Under the pieces are notes generated by a model. The model searched no databases and was not told the DNA's origin. It saw only the letters and a list, made by a program, of their open reading frames with translations. This document shows, one piece after another, positions 1-5,577 of a stretch of 5,834 nt of DNA. Position 1 is the stretch's first letter; each line of letters opens with the position of its first letter. The stretch is from Bacillota bacterium (GTDB lineage Bacteria > Bacillota > Sulfobacillia > JAJZYS01 > JAJYTV01): the NCBI GenBank assembly GCA_021792885.1, contig JAJYTV010000133.1, forward strand, positions 1-5,834, read 5' to 3'. The position numbers and the translations under genes are program-made.

Positions 1-62
1 AGGGAAAGTGTTGTGCCGAGGGGGAACGTTTGGGTCTCGGTCAAGGGCCTCACCCCCGGAAC

Positions 63-84
63 TGCAAGAGATCAAGAACTTGCA
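63..84. repeat. Short inverted repeat TGCAAG-N10-CTTGCA
   Basis: A perfect 6-bp inverted repeat: TGCAAG at 63-68 and CTTGCA at 79-84, separated by 10 bases. The half-site spacing of 16 bp centre to centre would allow a dimeric regulator to bind, or a weak hairpin. Repeats this short occur by chance, so this is only a candidate site. Confidence 0.25.
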
Positions 85-201
85 TTGTGCAGGATGGTGT
101 CGAAACTTCGCAGGATAAACGTGGTGTGCGACAGAACCTAAAAGCGCCAACGTTGTGATCCGAATCCAGGGTATCATCCAGGTATGGTCCGTGGGAAGCG
201 A

Positions 202-228
202 GACATTCTATGCGACTTTTGCCGATTG
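202..228 (+). promoter_or_regulatory. Candidate sigma-28 (FliA-type) promoter
   Basis: GACATTCT (202-209), an 11-base spacer, then GCCGATTG (221-228). The flagellar sigma-28 consensus in enterobacteria is TAAAGTTT-N11-GCCGATAA, so the -10 matches 6 of 8 with GCCGAT exact, the spacer is exact, and the -35 matches about 4 of 8. A transcript starting a few bases downstream would carry a leader of about 40 nt before fliN. Chemotaxis operons are often sigma-28 dependent, which fits the context. The weak -35 keeps this tentative. Confidence 0.4.
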
Positions 229-243
229 ACTCCGGGGGCCTTG

Positions 244-270
244 GCCTCCTATTCTCACGCGACGGGAGGC
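244..270 (+). promoter_or_regulatory. Possible hairpin sequestering the fliN ribosome binding site
   Basis: GCCTCC (244-249) is perfectly complementary to GGAGGC (265-270), with a possible extra U-G pair (250 with 264) and a loop of about 13 nt. The right arm contains most of the GGGAGG Shine-Dalgarno of fliN (264-269). In the RNA this stem would hide the ribosome binding site of the operon's first gene. Pyrimidine-rich sequences complementary to a Shine-Dalgarno arise by chance in GC-rich DNA, so this is a structural hypothesis. Confidence 0.35.
264..269 (+). promoter_or_regulatory. Ribosome binding site of fliN
   Basis: GGGAGG lies 8 nt before the ATG at 278. It supports that ATG over the in-frame ATG at 290, which would sit 20 nt away. 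Confidence 0.8.
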
Positions 271-277
271 GAATAGC

Positions 278-685
278 ATGCCGGATCCGATGCTCAGCCA
301 GGACGAGATCGACGCCCTCTTGCGCAGCATGAGCGAAGGGCCGGAGCCTGAGCCGGCGGCGCCCGAACCGGCGCCCGCACCAAAGCCTGCGCCGCCCGCG
401 CCGGCAACGGTCGCGCCGGGCGATCTGCCGGACGGCATCCGCATGCTCCTCGACGTCGACGTGACGTGTTCCGTGGATCTCGGCGCGACGGTGCTCGAGT
501 TCGGCGACCTCCTGTCGCTCAAGCGCTCATCGCTCGTCGTGCTGGACGGCAAGCTGGAGGACCCCTTCGTGCTGCGCGTCAACGGCATCCCGTTCGCCCA
601 CGGGACGATCGTCGAGACGAATGGCCGCTACGGCCTGCAGATCACGGAGCTCGCGCGTCCGCAGGAGGAGGAACAAGCGTCTTGA
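278..685 (+). CDS. fliN: Flagellar motor switch protein FliN, with FliM/FliY-like N-terminal peptide
   Basis: 135 aa. FliN forms, with FliM and FliG, the cytoplasmic C-ring that sets flagellar rotation direction and helps export. Residues 6-15 read LSQDEIDALL, the conserved N-terminal peptide of FliM and FliY, which in those families binds CheY-P. Residues of about 20-50 are a Pro/Ala/Glu-rich, probably disordered linker. The C-terminal SpoA (FliN) domain spans about 55-130, with the pattern DVDVTCSVDLGATVLEFGDLL and the late VNGIPFAHGTIVETNGRYGLQITEL region cut here to its recognisable core NGIPFAHG and LQITEL. It lacks the CheC-like middle domain of FliY. The ATG is chosen from its GGGAGG site. 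The stop overlaps the cheX start. It could equally be called a short FliY-like FliN; the SpoA assignment is secure, the binding role of the N-terminal peptide is inferred. Confidence 0.92.
   Translation: MPDPMLSQDEIDALLRSMSEGPEPEPAAPEPAPAPKPAPPAPATVAPGDLPDGIRMLLDVDVTCSVDLGATVLEFGDLLSLKRSSLVVLDGKLEDPFVLRVNGIPFAHGTIVETNGRYGLQITELARPQEEEQAS
663..671 (+). promoter_or_regulatory. Ribosome binding site deciding the cheX TTG start
   Basis: AGGAGGAGG, inside the last codons of fliN, ends 10 nt before the TTG at 682. No ATG or GTG start exists near this point in the cheX frame, so this strong site supports the TTG. Confidence 0.75.
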
Positions 686-1146
686 AGGTCGAGTGGATCA
701 ACCCTTTTATCCGCGCAGCGAACCACGTCCTCGGAGAGATGGTCGCGTTCGAGCACTCGCAGCTGGGCCGCATCGAGATGGAGGAGAAGCCCTACACGAC
801 CGAGGAAGTGACGGCCATGCTCGGCGTGAGCGGCGTCCTCTCCGGTTCCGTGCTGCTGGGGATGACGAAGGAAGTCGCGGAGCGGATCGTCGAGCGCATG
901 GTGGGCGAGACGACGCCGATCGAGGATCTCCTGGGGGAGTCGGCGCTCGGCGAGGTCGTGAACATGATCTCGGGCTCCGCCCTGCGCTTCCTCGAGAGCG
1001 CTGGCTTCTCGTGCAACATCACGCCGCCGGTGGTGATCCGCGGCAAGGGCGCCGTCATCTCGACGATGGAGCGCCAGCGGCTCGTGGTCCCGATCCAGTT
1101 TCCCGACGCCGTCTTCCAGCTGTCCGTGGCGCTCAGGCAAGCCTGA
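682..1146 (+). CDS. cheX: CheX-type CheY-P phosphatase
   Basis: 154 aa from a TTG start, close to the usual CheX length of about 155. CheX is a cytoplasmic phosphatase of the CheC/CheX/FliY family that removes phosphate from CheY-P and resets the motor signal. The start NPFIRAANHVL is the typical CheX first helix. The catalytic helix holds SALGEVVNMISG at 87-98, giving the family S/D-x3-E-x2-N signature with E91 and N94 as the expected catalytic pair. The tail ITPPVVIRGKG and the closing beta region also fit. The gene overlaps fliN in a TTGA (TTG start, TGA stop), implying coupled translation. An in-frame ATG further upstream (466) would run through fliN with unrelated sequence and is rejected. 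Being next to fliN suggests it acts at or near the motor; the dimeric state known for CheX is family knowledge. Confidence 0.93.
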   Translation: MKVEWINPFIRAANHVLGEMVAFEHSQLGRIEMEEKPYTTEEVTAMLGVSGVLSGSVLLGMTKEVAERIVERMVGETTPIEDLLGESALGEVVNMISGSALRFLESAGFSCNITPPVVIRGKGAVISTMERQRLVVPIQFPDAVFQLSVALRQA

Positions 1147-1167
1147 TCCCGAGGGGAGGGACGCACG

Positions 1168-2235
1168 ATGCGGCGCATGCGGCTTGACGCCTCGGCGATC
1201 GGCCTCACGGTCGGGCAGTCGCCGACCGACCAGTCGGGCCGGCCTCTCGTGGCTCCTGGCACGACGCTCAACGAGACGACCCTCGAGCGGCTGCGCGCCG
1301 CGGGCGTGCAGCACGTGGCGGTCGACGACCCCGCCTTCAAGGATCTCAGCTTCGCCTCCATGGTCTCGACGGAGACGCAGCGCCTCGCGTTCGCGGTCTT
1401 CGCGCAGGTACGCGAGCGCGTCAAAGCAAGCCCGCAGGCTGGCGTGCCGAGGGCACCCTTCCACCGCCTGGCCCAGGCGATCATCGAGGACGCCCAGGAC
1501 CTGCCGCTCGACGAAGCCTCCTACCTCTGGCCGGCGAACCTCGCGCAGCGCGACGCCATCCACGCGCTGAACCGGACGAGCCTCGCGGTCCGCCTCGTGC
1601 GCCACAGCGGGCTCTCCCGCTACCTCTCCGACGTGGCGTACGCCGCCCTCGCCTGCGATCTCGGCATGCTGCTGGTGCCCGAGGAACTGCGCCTGCGCGA
1701 TCCTCTCAAGCCCGAGGAGTTCGAGAAGATCCACGGGCACGTACAGGCGGGACTGCGCTTCCTCGACGCCTCGGAGGGCTGGTCCGCCGTCACGCGCACG
1801 GCGGTCTCCCAGCACCACGAGCGGCTGGACGGCACCGGCTACCCGCAGGGGCTGAAGGGGAAGGAGATCCACCAGGTCGCGTCGCTCCTCGCCGTCTGCG
1901 ACGTGTACACGGCGATGCTCCTGCCGCGGGTGGACCGGCCGGAGCTGTCGCCGGAGGAGGCCCTGGCGGAGGTCGTGGGTTCGGCGGGCGCCGAGCTCGA
2001 CTTCGACCAGGTCTCCGCCTTCAACCGCCTGGTGCCGCCCTATCCGGTCGGCACCGAGGTCGAGCTCTCGACCGGCGAGCGGGCGGTCGTGCTGAGGGTG
2101 CCCTTGAACCTCAAGTCGCGGCCGGTCGTCCGGGTGTTCCAGGACCGCGACGGCAACCGGATCGACCCCTGGTCCGAGCTCGACCTCAGCGAGCGGGACC
2201 AGCAGACGACGACCGTGGTCCGCGTCATCGCATAG
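1168..2235 (+). CDS. HD-GYP domain protein with degenerate active site
   Basis: 355 aa. HD-GYP proteins are metal-dependent hydrolases that usually degrade cyclic di-GMP. The first 50 residues match the N-terminal segment common in these proteins (a GRPLVAPGTTL...LERLRAAGV pattern). The HD-GYP domain covers about 130-265: HHERLDGTGYP at 216-226 is intact, as are H191 in the HxxxG motif and D245. The diagnostic HDxGK is instead CDLGM at 163-167, so the HD histidine and the catalytic lysine are missing, and the expected first histidine is held by Thr or Asn near 135-138. A typical C-terminal tail (PVGTEVELSTGERAVVLRV, about 292-310) follows. The ATG has GGGGAGGG (1153-1160) 7 nt upstream. No sensor, receiver or membrane segment is seen. 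Sitting between cheX and cheY, it may bind rather than cleave a dinucleotide or act as a scaffold; that role is inferred. Confidence 0.93.
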   Translation: MRRMRLDASAIGLTVGQSPTDQSGRPLVAPGTTLNETTLERLRAAGVQHVAVDDPAFKDLSFASMVSTETQRLAFAVFAQVRERVKASPQAGVPRAPFHRLAQAIIEDAQDLPLDEASYLWPANLAQRDAIHALNRTSLAVRLVRHSGLSRYLSDVAYAALACDLGMLLVPEELRLRDPLKPEEFEKIHGHVQAGLRFLDASEGWSAVTRTAVSQHHERLDGTGYPQGLKGKEIHQVASLLAVCDVYTAMLLPRVDRPELSPEEALAEVVGSAGAELDFDQVSAFNRLVPPYPVGTEVELSTGERAVVLRVPLNLKSRPVVRVFQDRDGNRIDPWSELDLSERDQQTTTVVRVIA

Positions 2236-2246
2236 CCACCTTGTAT

Positions 2247-2253
2247 GGAGGGA
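2247..2253 (+). promoter_or_regulatory. Ribosome binding site deciding the cheY TTG start
   Basis: GGAGGGA lies 6 nt before the TTG at 2260 and overlaps an in-frame ATG at 2245. That ATG has no Shine-Dalgarno of its own, and starting at TTG gives the family-typical MAKILVVDD beginning. Confidence 0.75.
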
Positions 2254-2259
2254 CCGGAC

Positions 2260-2619
2260 TTGGCCAAGATTCTCGTGGTCGACGACGCGATGTTCATGCG
2301 CAGCCGCCTGCGCGGACTGCTCGAAGGCGCGGGGCACGAGGTGACCGAGGCGCCGAACGGCAAGGAAGCCGTGGAGCGCTTTTCGGAGCTGCAACCGGAT
2401 CTCGTGCTGATGGACGTGACGATGCCGGAGATGGACGGCCTCGAGGCGCTGAAGAAGATCCGCTCGACATCCCCCACCGCCAAGGTGATCATGTGCTCGG
2501 CGCTCGGCCAGCAGTCGATCGTGCTCGAGGCGATCAAGGCCGGCGCCAAGGACTTCATCGTCAAGCCCTTCCGCCCCGAGAAGGTGCTCGAGGCGGTCGG
2601 GCGGCAGATCCCGCAATGA
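2260..2619 (+). CDS. cheY: Chemotaxis response regulator CheY
   Basis: 119 aa from TTG, the usual length of a stand-alone receiver domain; no output domain follows. CheY is phosphorylated by CheA and, as CheY-P, binds the flagellar switch. Key residues are all visible: the acidic pair D8-D9, the phosphorylation site D52 in LMDVTMPEMDG, S80 at the usual Thr/Ser switch position, and K102 in FIVKPF. The opening KILVVDDAMFMR is typical of chemotaxis CheY proteins. Starting instead at the ATG at 2245 adds five residues before the first strand. The stop overlaps the cheW start in ATGA. Targets of this protein are probably FliM/FliN, with CheX and the CheC-like protein as its phosphatases, judged from the same operon. 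Confidence 0.95.
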   Translation: MAKILVVDDAMFMRSRLRGLLEGAGHEVTEAPNGKEAVERFSELQPDLVLMDVTMPEMDGLEALKKIRSTSPTAKVIMCSALGQQSIVLEAIKAGAKDFIVKPFRPEKVLEAVGRQIPQ

Positions 2620-3116
2620 GCGAGTCCGAGGGTGGGGCGAAGCTGTTGGGCGACGACGGGGAACTGCAATTCGTACTCTTCGAGATCGAGGGAGTCACCT
2701 ACGGCGTCGAGGTCGAGCGCGTGCTCGAGATCGTCCTGCGGCCGGAGGTCAGCCGGGTCCCCTCCGCGGTGGACTGCGTCGAGGGCGTGATCAACCTGCG
2801 CGGCACCGTGCTGCCGGTCCTCGACCTGCGCCGGCGCTTTCGGCTCGGGGGCGATGCGGCGCGCGCGACCCACGTCGTGATCCTGCAGCTGCAGGGAGCC
2901 CTCGCGGGCATCTCCGTCGACGGCGTGTCGCAGGTGGTGCGCATCCCCGTCGCGGCGATCGAGCCGCCGCCTGCGGCGATCACGGGACCGCAGGTGCGCT
3001 ACATCGAGGGGATCGCGAAACTGGAAACGAAGCTCTGCGTGCTCCTCGACCTCGACCGGGCGTTCGATCCCGGGGAGATCGCGCTGACCGCCGGGGGTGA
3101 TCAGGATGGCCGGTGA
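2616..3116 (+). CDS. cheW: Chemotaxis adaptor protein CheW
   Basis: 166 aa. CheW couples receptors to the CheA kinase in the membrane-associated signalling array. The single CheW domain fills about residues 17-155: FVLFEIEGVTYGVEVERV, then VEGVINLRGTVLPVLDLR at 55-71 with N60 and R62 in the conserved NLRG, a residue set used for receptor and CheA contacts in the family. About 16 residues of acidic, probably flexible N-terminus precede it. The ATG is fixed by the ATGA overlap with cheY; there is no strong Shine-Dalgarno, so translation probably depends on ribosomes finishing cheY. It overlaps cheA by 11 nt. No fusion or missing motif is seen. Confidence 0.96.
   Translation: MSESEGGAKLLGDDGELQFVLFEIEGVTYGVEVERVLEIVLRPEVSRVPSAVDCVEGVINLRGTVLPVLDLRRRFRLGGDAARATHVVILQLQGALAGISVDGVSQVVRIPVAAIEPPPAAITGPQVRYIEGIAKLETKLCVLLDLDRAFDPGEIALTAGGDQDGR
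3093..3102 (+). promoter_or_regulatory. Extended ribosome binding site deciding the cheA start
   Basis: GGGGGTGATC differs at one base from GGAGGTGATC, the sequence complementary to the 3' end of bacterial 16S rRNA. It puts the ATG at 3106 at good spacing (8 nt from the G-run) and argues against the in-frame GTG at 3097, which lies within the site. Confidence 0.75.
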
Positions 3117-5049
3117 CGGCGGCTGGACGCTGACGGACGACGACCGCCAGCTTTTTTTGGCCGAGGCGGAGGAGATGGTGCAGGCCCTCGAGGAGGGGGC
3201 GCTCGCACTCGAACGCGGCGGCGAGAACCCGGAGATGCTGCAGGCGATGTTCCGCGCGGCCCATACCCTCAAGGGCAACTCCGGCCTCGTCGGCGAGGCC
3301 GGGATCGCCGCGCACATGCACAACATGGAGGCGCTCCTCGACGACCTGCGCGGCGGGCGCGTCGCAGTGACGCCGGCGCTCGTGCAGCAGGTGCTCTCGG
3401 GCATCGACTCCCTGCGCGAGATGCTCGCGCAGTTCGCGCAGGGCGGATCGCCCGTCGAGGCGGCGCCCGTCGCGGCCACTGCCGCTCCGGTGGAGGCGCC
3501 GCTCGCCGCACAGCCTGCGCCGCTCGCGCCCGGGCAGGCCATGCCGCGCTACATCGTACACCTCGCCATCGACGCGGCGTGCCCGATGCCGGCAGTGCGC
3601 GTCTTCCAGGCCTACCAGGCGATCTCCCGCCTCGGCCCTCTGGAGCGCACCGACCCGCCGCAGGAGCACCTCGCGCAGTTCGAGGGGCGCAGCGCGACGG
3701 TCGTGCTGCGCCTGGGGCACCCCGAGGACGTCAAGGAGGCGCTCTCGGGCATCGACGAGATCCAGCTCGAGAGCGTGCAGGCGGAGTCCGTCGCGTCGCC
3801 GGCGGCGACCGCGGGACAAGCGGGGCAGGCCGGCCCGCAGGCGGCAGAGGCCGAGCGAGAGGCAGCGGCTCAGACGGTGCGCGTGCGCGTCGAGCTCCTC
3901 GACCACCTGATGAACCTCGTCGGAGAACTCGTGCTGGACCGCACGCGGATCGCCGACCTCGTCTCCCGGCTCGACGGCGGCAAGGACCAGGAGAGCGAGG
4001 AGCTGCGCCAGGAACTCTCGCGCTCGTCGTTGCACCTCGGGCGCGTCACGCTCGACCTGCAGGAGACGATCATGAAGGCCCGCATGCTGCCGATTGAGCA
4101 CCTCTTCCGCCGCTTCCCGCGCCTCGTTCGCGACCTCGGCGCGAAGTCGGGCAAGCGCGTCCAGCTCGAGATCTACGGCCAGGACACGGAGCTTGACCGC
4201 ATGGTCATGGACGAGCTCGGCGACCCCCTGACGCACATCCTGCGCAACGCCGTCGACCACGGCATCGAGTCGCCCGAGAAGCGCCTCGCGGCAGGCAAGC
4301 CGGAGCAGGGACGGATCATCCTGCGCGCCGCCACCGAGGAGGGGTACGTCGTCGTCGACGTGGCGGACGACGGCGGCGGGATCGACGCCGAAGCGGTGAA
4401 GCGCACGGCGATCTCCCGCGGCGTCTTGACGCCCGAGCAGGCGGAGCGCCTCTCGATGCACGAGGCGCAGGAGCTGCTCTTCGCGCCCGGCTTCTCGACG
4501 TCGGAGGAGGTCACCGAGATCTCCGGCCGGGGCGTCGGGCTCGATGCGGTGCGCGCCTCCCTCGAGCGGCTCTCGGGCGTCGTCGACCTGAGCACGGAGC
4601 CCGGCCAAGGTACGACCTTCCGCCTGCGCATCCCGCTCACGCTCGCGATCATGCGCGCCCTGATGGTCCGCACGGGAGACGCGATCTACGCGCTGCCGCT
4701 CGGGTCCGTGCGGCAGATCGTGCGCCTGGGCAAGGACAACGTGCAGACCGCCCACGGGCGCCCGCTGCTCGCCGACCGCGGCAAGCTGATCGGGCTCCGC
4801 TCTCTCGCGCAGATCTACGACGCGCCGGACAGCGGGGAAGACGCCTTCGCGGTGGTGGTCGGCGCCGGCGACCGGCAGGTGGCGCTCAAGGTCGCGGCGC
4901 TGCTCGGGGAACAGGAGATCGTGCTGAAGTCCTTCGGCGACTTTCTCGGCGCGGTCCCGGGCCTCACCGGAGCCACGATCCTCGGCAACGGCGAACTCGC
5001 GCTGGTCGCCGACGTACGGTACTTCCTGCGTGGCAAGGAGGCGTCCTGA
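3106..5049 (+). CDS. cheA: Chemotaxis histidine kinase CheA
   Basis: 647 aa, a normal CheA size. CheA autophosphorylates under receptor control and passes phosphate to CheY. Domains in order: P1 histidine phosphotransfer at about 10-110, with phospho-acceptor H53 in RAAHTLKG; an Ala/Pro linker; a P2-like response-regulator docking domain at about 146-225 (MPRYIVHLAID, with DVKEALSGIDEI near the end); a second Ala/Gln-rich linker; the P3 dimerisation helices from about 258 (LLDHLMNLVGEL); the P4 ATPase with N box HILRNAVDHGIE (N381), G1 box DDGGGID (421-427) and G2 box GRGVGLD (474-480) followed by GQGTTF; and the CheW-like P5 domain from about 515. All catalytic motifs are intact, so it should be active. 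The ATG is chosen from the extended ribosome binding site. Oddity: a 7-T run at codons 16-18 (L-F-L) that stands out against the GC-rich codon use. Confidence 0.97.
   Translation: MAGDGGWTLTDDDRQLFLAEAEEMVQALEEGALALERGGENPEMLQAMFRAAHTLKGNSGLVGEAGIAAHMHNMEALLDDLRGGRVAVTPALVQQVLSGIDSLREMLAQFAQGGSPVEAAPVAATAAPVEAPLAAQPAPLAPGQAMPRYIVHLAIDAACPMPAVRVFQAYQAISRLGPLERTDPPQEHLAQFEGRSATVVLRLGHPEDVKEALSGIDEIQLESVQAESVASPAATAGQAGQAGPQAAEAEREAAAQTVRVRVELLDHLMNLVGELVLDRTRIADLVSRLDGGKDQESEELRQELSRSSLHLGRVTLDLQETIMKARMLPIEHLFRRFPRLVRDLGAKSGKRVQLEIYGQDTELDRMVMDELGDPLTHILRNAVDHGIESPEKRLAAGKPEQGRIILRAATEEGYVVVDVADDGGGIDAEAVKRTAISRGVLTPEQAERLSMHEAQELLFAPGFSTSEEVTEISGRGVGLDAVRASLERLSGVVDLSTEPGQGTTFRLRIPLTLAIMRALMVRTGDAIYALPLGSVRQIVRLGKDNVQTAHGRPLLADRGKLIGLRSLAQIYDAPDSGEDAFAVVVGAGDRQVALKVAALLGEQEIVLKSFGDFLGAVPGLTGATILGNGELALVADVRYFLRGKEAS
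5035..5041 (+). promoter_or_regulatory. Ribosome binding site of the CheC-like gene
   Basis: AAGGAGG within the last codons of cheA, 11 nt before the ATG at 5053. The spacing is slightly long, but it is the only good site and the core is perfect. Confidence 0.65.
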
Positions 5050-5052
5050 CCC

Positions 5053-5577
5053 ATGGCCAAGGACGGGCACGGGCTCGAGGAGGCGCTGGAATCCTTGCTC
5101 GGTGTGCCCGTGGACGTGGAGGAGAGTCCTCCGCGCCGCTACGCCCTGCGCGAGGTTCCGCACCTCGCGGGCCCGCCGGAGGAGTCGGCCGTCGCCGTCT
5201 ACGTGCGGTCGAGCGGGGTCCTGTGCAGCAGCATCCTGCTGATCCTGCCGCCCAGCAGCGCGAGGCGCATCGGCGACCTGATGCTCGGCGCGGGCGCGCC
5301 GAGCGAGGACGTGCTCGATGCCTGCCGAGAACTCGGCAACATCGTCGCTTCCCGTTATCTCTCCCAGGTCGCAGACCAAAAGGGCGGCCAGGCCGTGCCG
5401 ACCCCACCGTTCTCCACGGTGGACATGGCGGGAGCGGTGATCGCCTCGGCGCTGCAGAGCGCCGGGCTCGACCCGGAGATTCACGCCATCGAACTGCGCC
5501 TGCAGGCAGAGGGGACCGTGATGCGCGGGACCCTGCTCATACTCCAGGACCAGACGAGTGAGGCGTCAGCGTATTGA
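5053..5577 (+). CDS. cheC: CheC-like CheY-P phosphatase, single-motif short form
   Basis: 174 aa, shorter than typical CheC (about 200). CheC dephosphorylates CheY-P and, in Bacillus and Thermotoga, binds CheD. The sequence aligns by eye with CheC from just after its first helix: LEEALESLLGVPVDVEE at 8-24 resembles the region after that helix, and YVRSSGVLCSSILLILPPSSA leads to the LMLG helix. The single catalytic motif is D89-x3-E93-x2-N96 (DACRELGN), followed by IVASRYLSQVAD. The first E-x2-N motif of two-site CheC is absent, as is the helix that would carry it. No membrane segment is seen. Three bases separate it from cheA, and its stop overlaps cheD as TTGA, matching the common cheC-cheD pairing. 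Family membership is well supported; calling it CheC rather than a CheX relative rests mainly on the pairing with cheD and the N-terminal resemblance. Confidence 0.86.
   Translation: MAKDGHGLEEALESLLGVPVDVEESPPRRYALREVPHLAGPPEESAVAVYVRSSGVLCSSILLILPPSSARRIGDLMLGAGAPSEDVLDACRELGNIVASRYLSQVADQKGGQAVPTPPFSTVDMAGAVIASALQSAGLDPEIHAIELRLQAEGTVMRGTLLILQDQTSEASAY

Larger units (their letters stand above)
1..277. other. Non-coding leader upstream of fliN
   Basis: No gene is supportable here. The stretch is visibly less GC-rich than the genes that follow, and all three forward frames are open for the first 115 bases or more without third-position GC bias, so the openness is not evidence of coding. It contains a short inverted repeat (63-68 with 79-84), an 8-bp palindrome CAACGTTG (148-155), a sigma-28-like promoter candidate (202-228), and a possible hairpin covering the fliN ribosome binding site (244-270). 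A change in composition just before an operon's first gene fits a promoter and leader region. I see no T-rich intrinsic terminator for an upstream gene. Confidence 0.7.

Noticed and set aside
15..41. GCCGAG/CTCGGT stem as a terminator of an upstream gene
   Set aside because: The stem is only six pairs with a loop of about 15 nt, and no T-run follows.
1..141. Open forward frame that could be the end of an upstream gene
   Set aside because: All three forward frames are open over this short stretch, third-position GC is much lower than in the real genes, and the peptide is not recognisable.
1..277. Sigma-54 promoter (GG-N10-GC type)
   Set aside because: I looked for TGGCAC-N5-TTGC on both strands and found no match with correct spacing.
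466..681. Upstream extension of cheX to an ATG within fliN
   Set aside because: The added residues are Arg-rich frame-shifted fliN sequence, while the TTG at 682 has a strong ribosome binding site and gives the normal CheX length.
2245..2259. ATG at 2245 as the cheY start
   Set aside because: It has no Shine-Dalgarno of its own and overlaps the GGAGGGA that is well placed for the TTG at 2260. It remains a minor alternative.
628..2616. Long open frame on the minus strand, 662 codons
   Set aside because: It lies opposite fliN, cheX, the HD-GYP gene and cheY, all recognised families. Its protein is rich in Arg, His, Leu and Asp without any domain, as expected for the antisense of GC-rich genes.
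2040..3542. Minus-strand open frame, 500 codons
   Set aside because: Antisense to the end of the HD-GYP gene, cheY, cheW and the start of cheA; Ser/Arg/Pro-rich with no domain.
3579..4097. Alternative forward frame inside cheA
   Set aside because: Composition is Arg/Gly/Ala/Pro-rich and no family is recognisable; the cheA frame here carries conserved P2-like and P3 sequence.
2980..5484. Very long open frame on the minus strand, 834 codons
   Set aside because: It is antisense to cheA and the CheC-like gene, with low-complexity Arg/His/Asp/Leu-rich sequence and no recognisable motif. High GC explains the missing stops.
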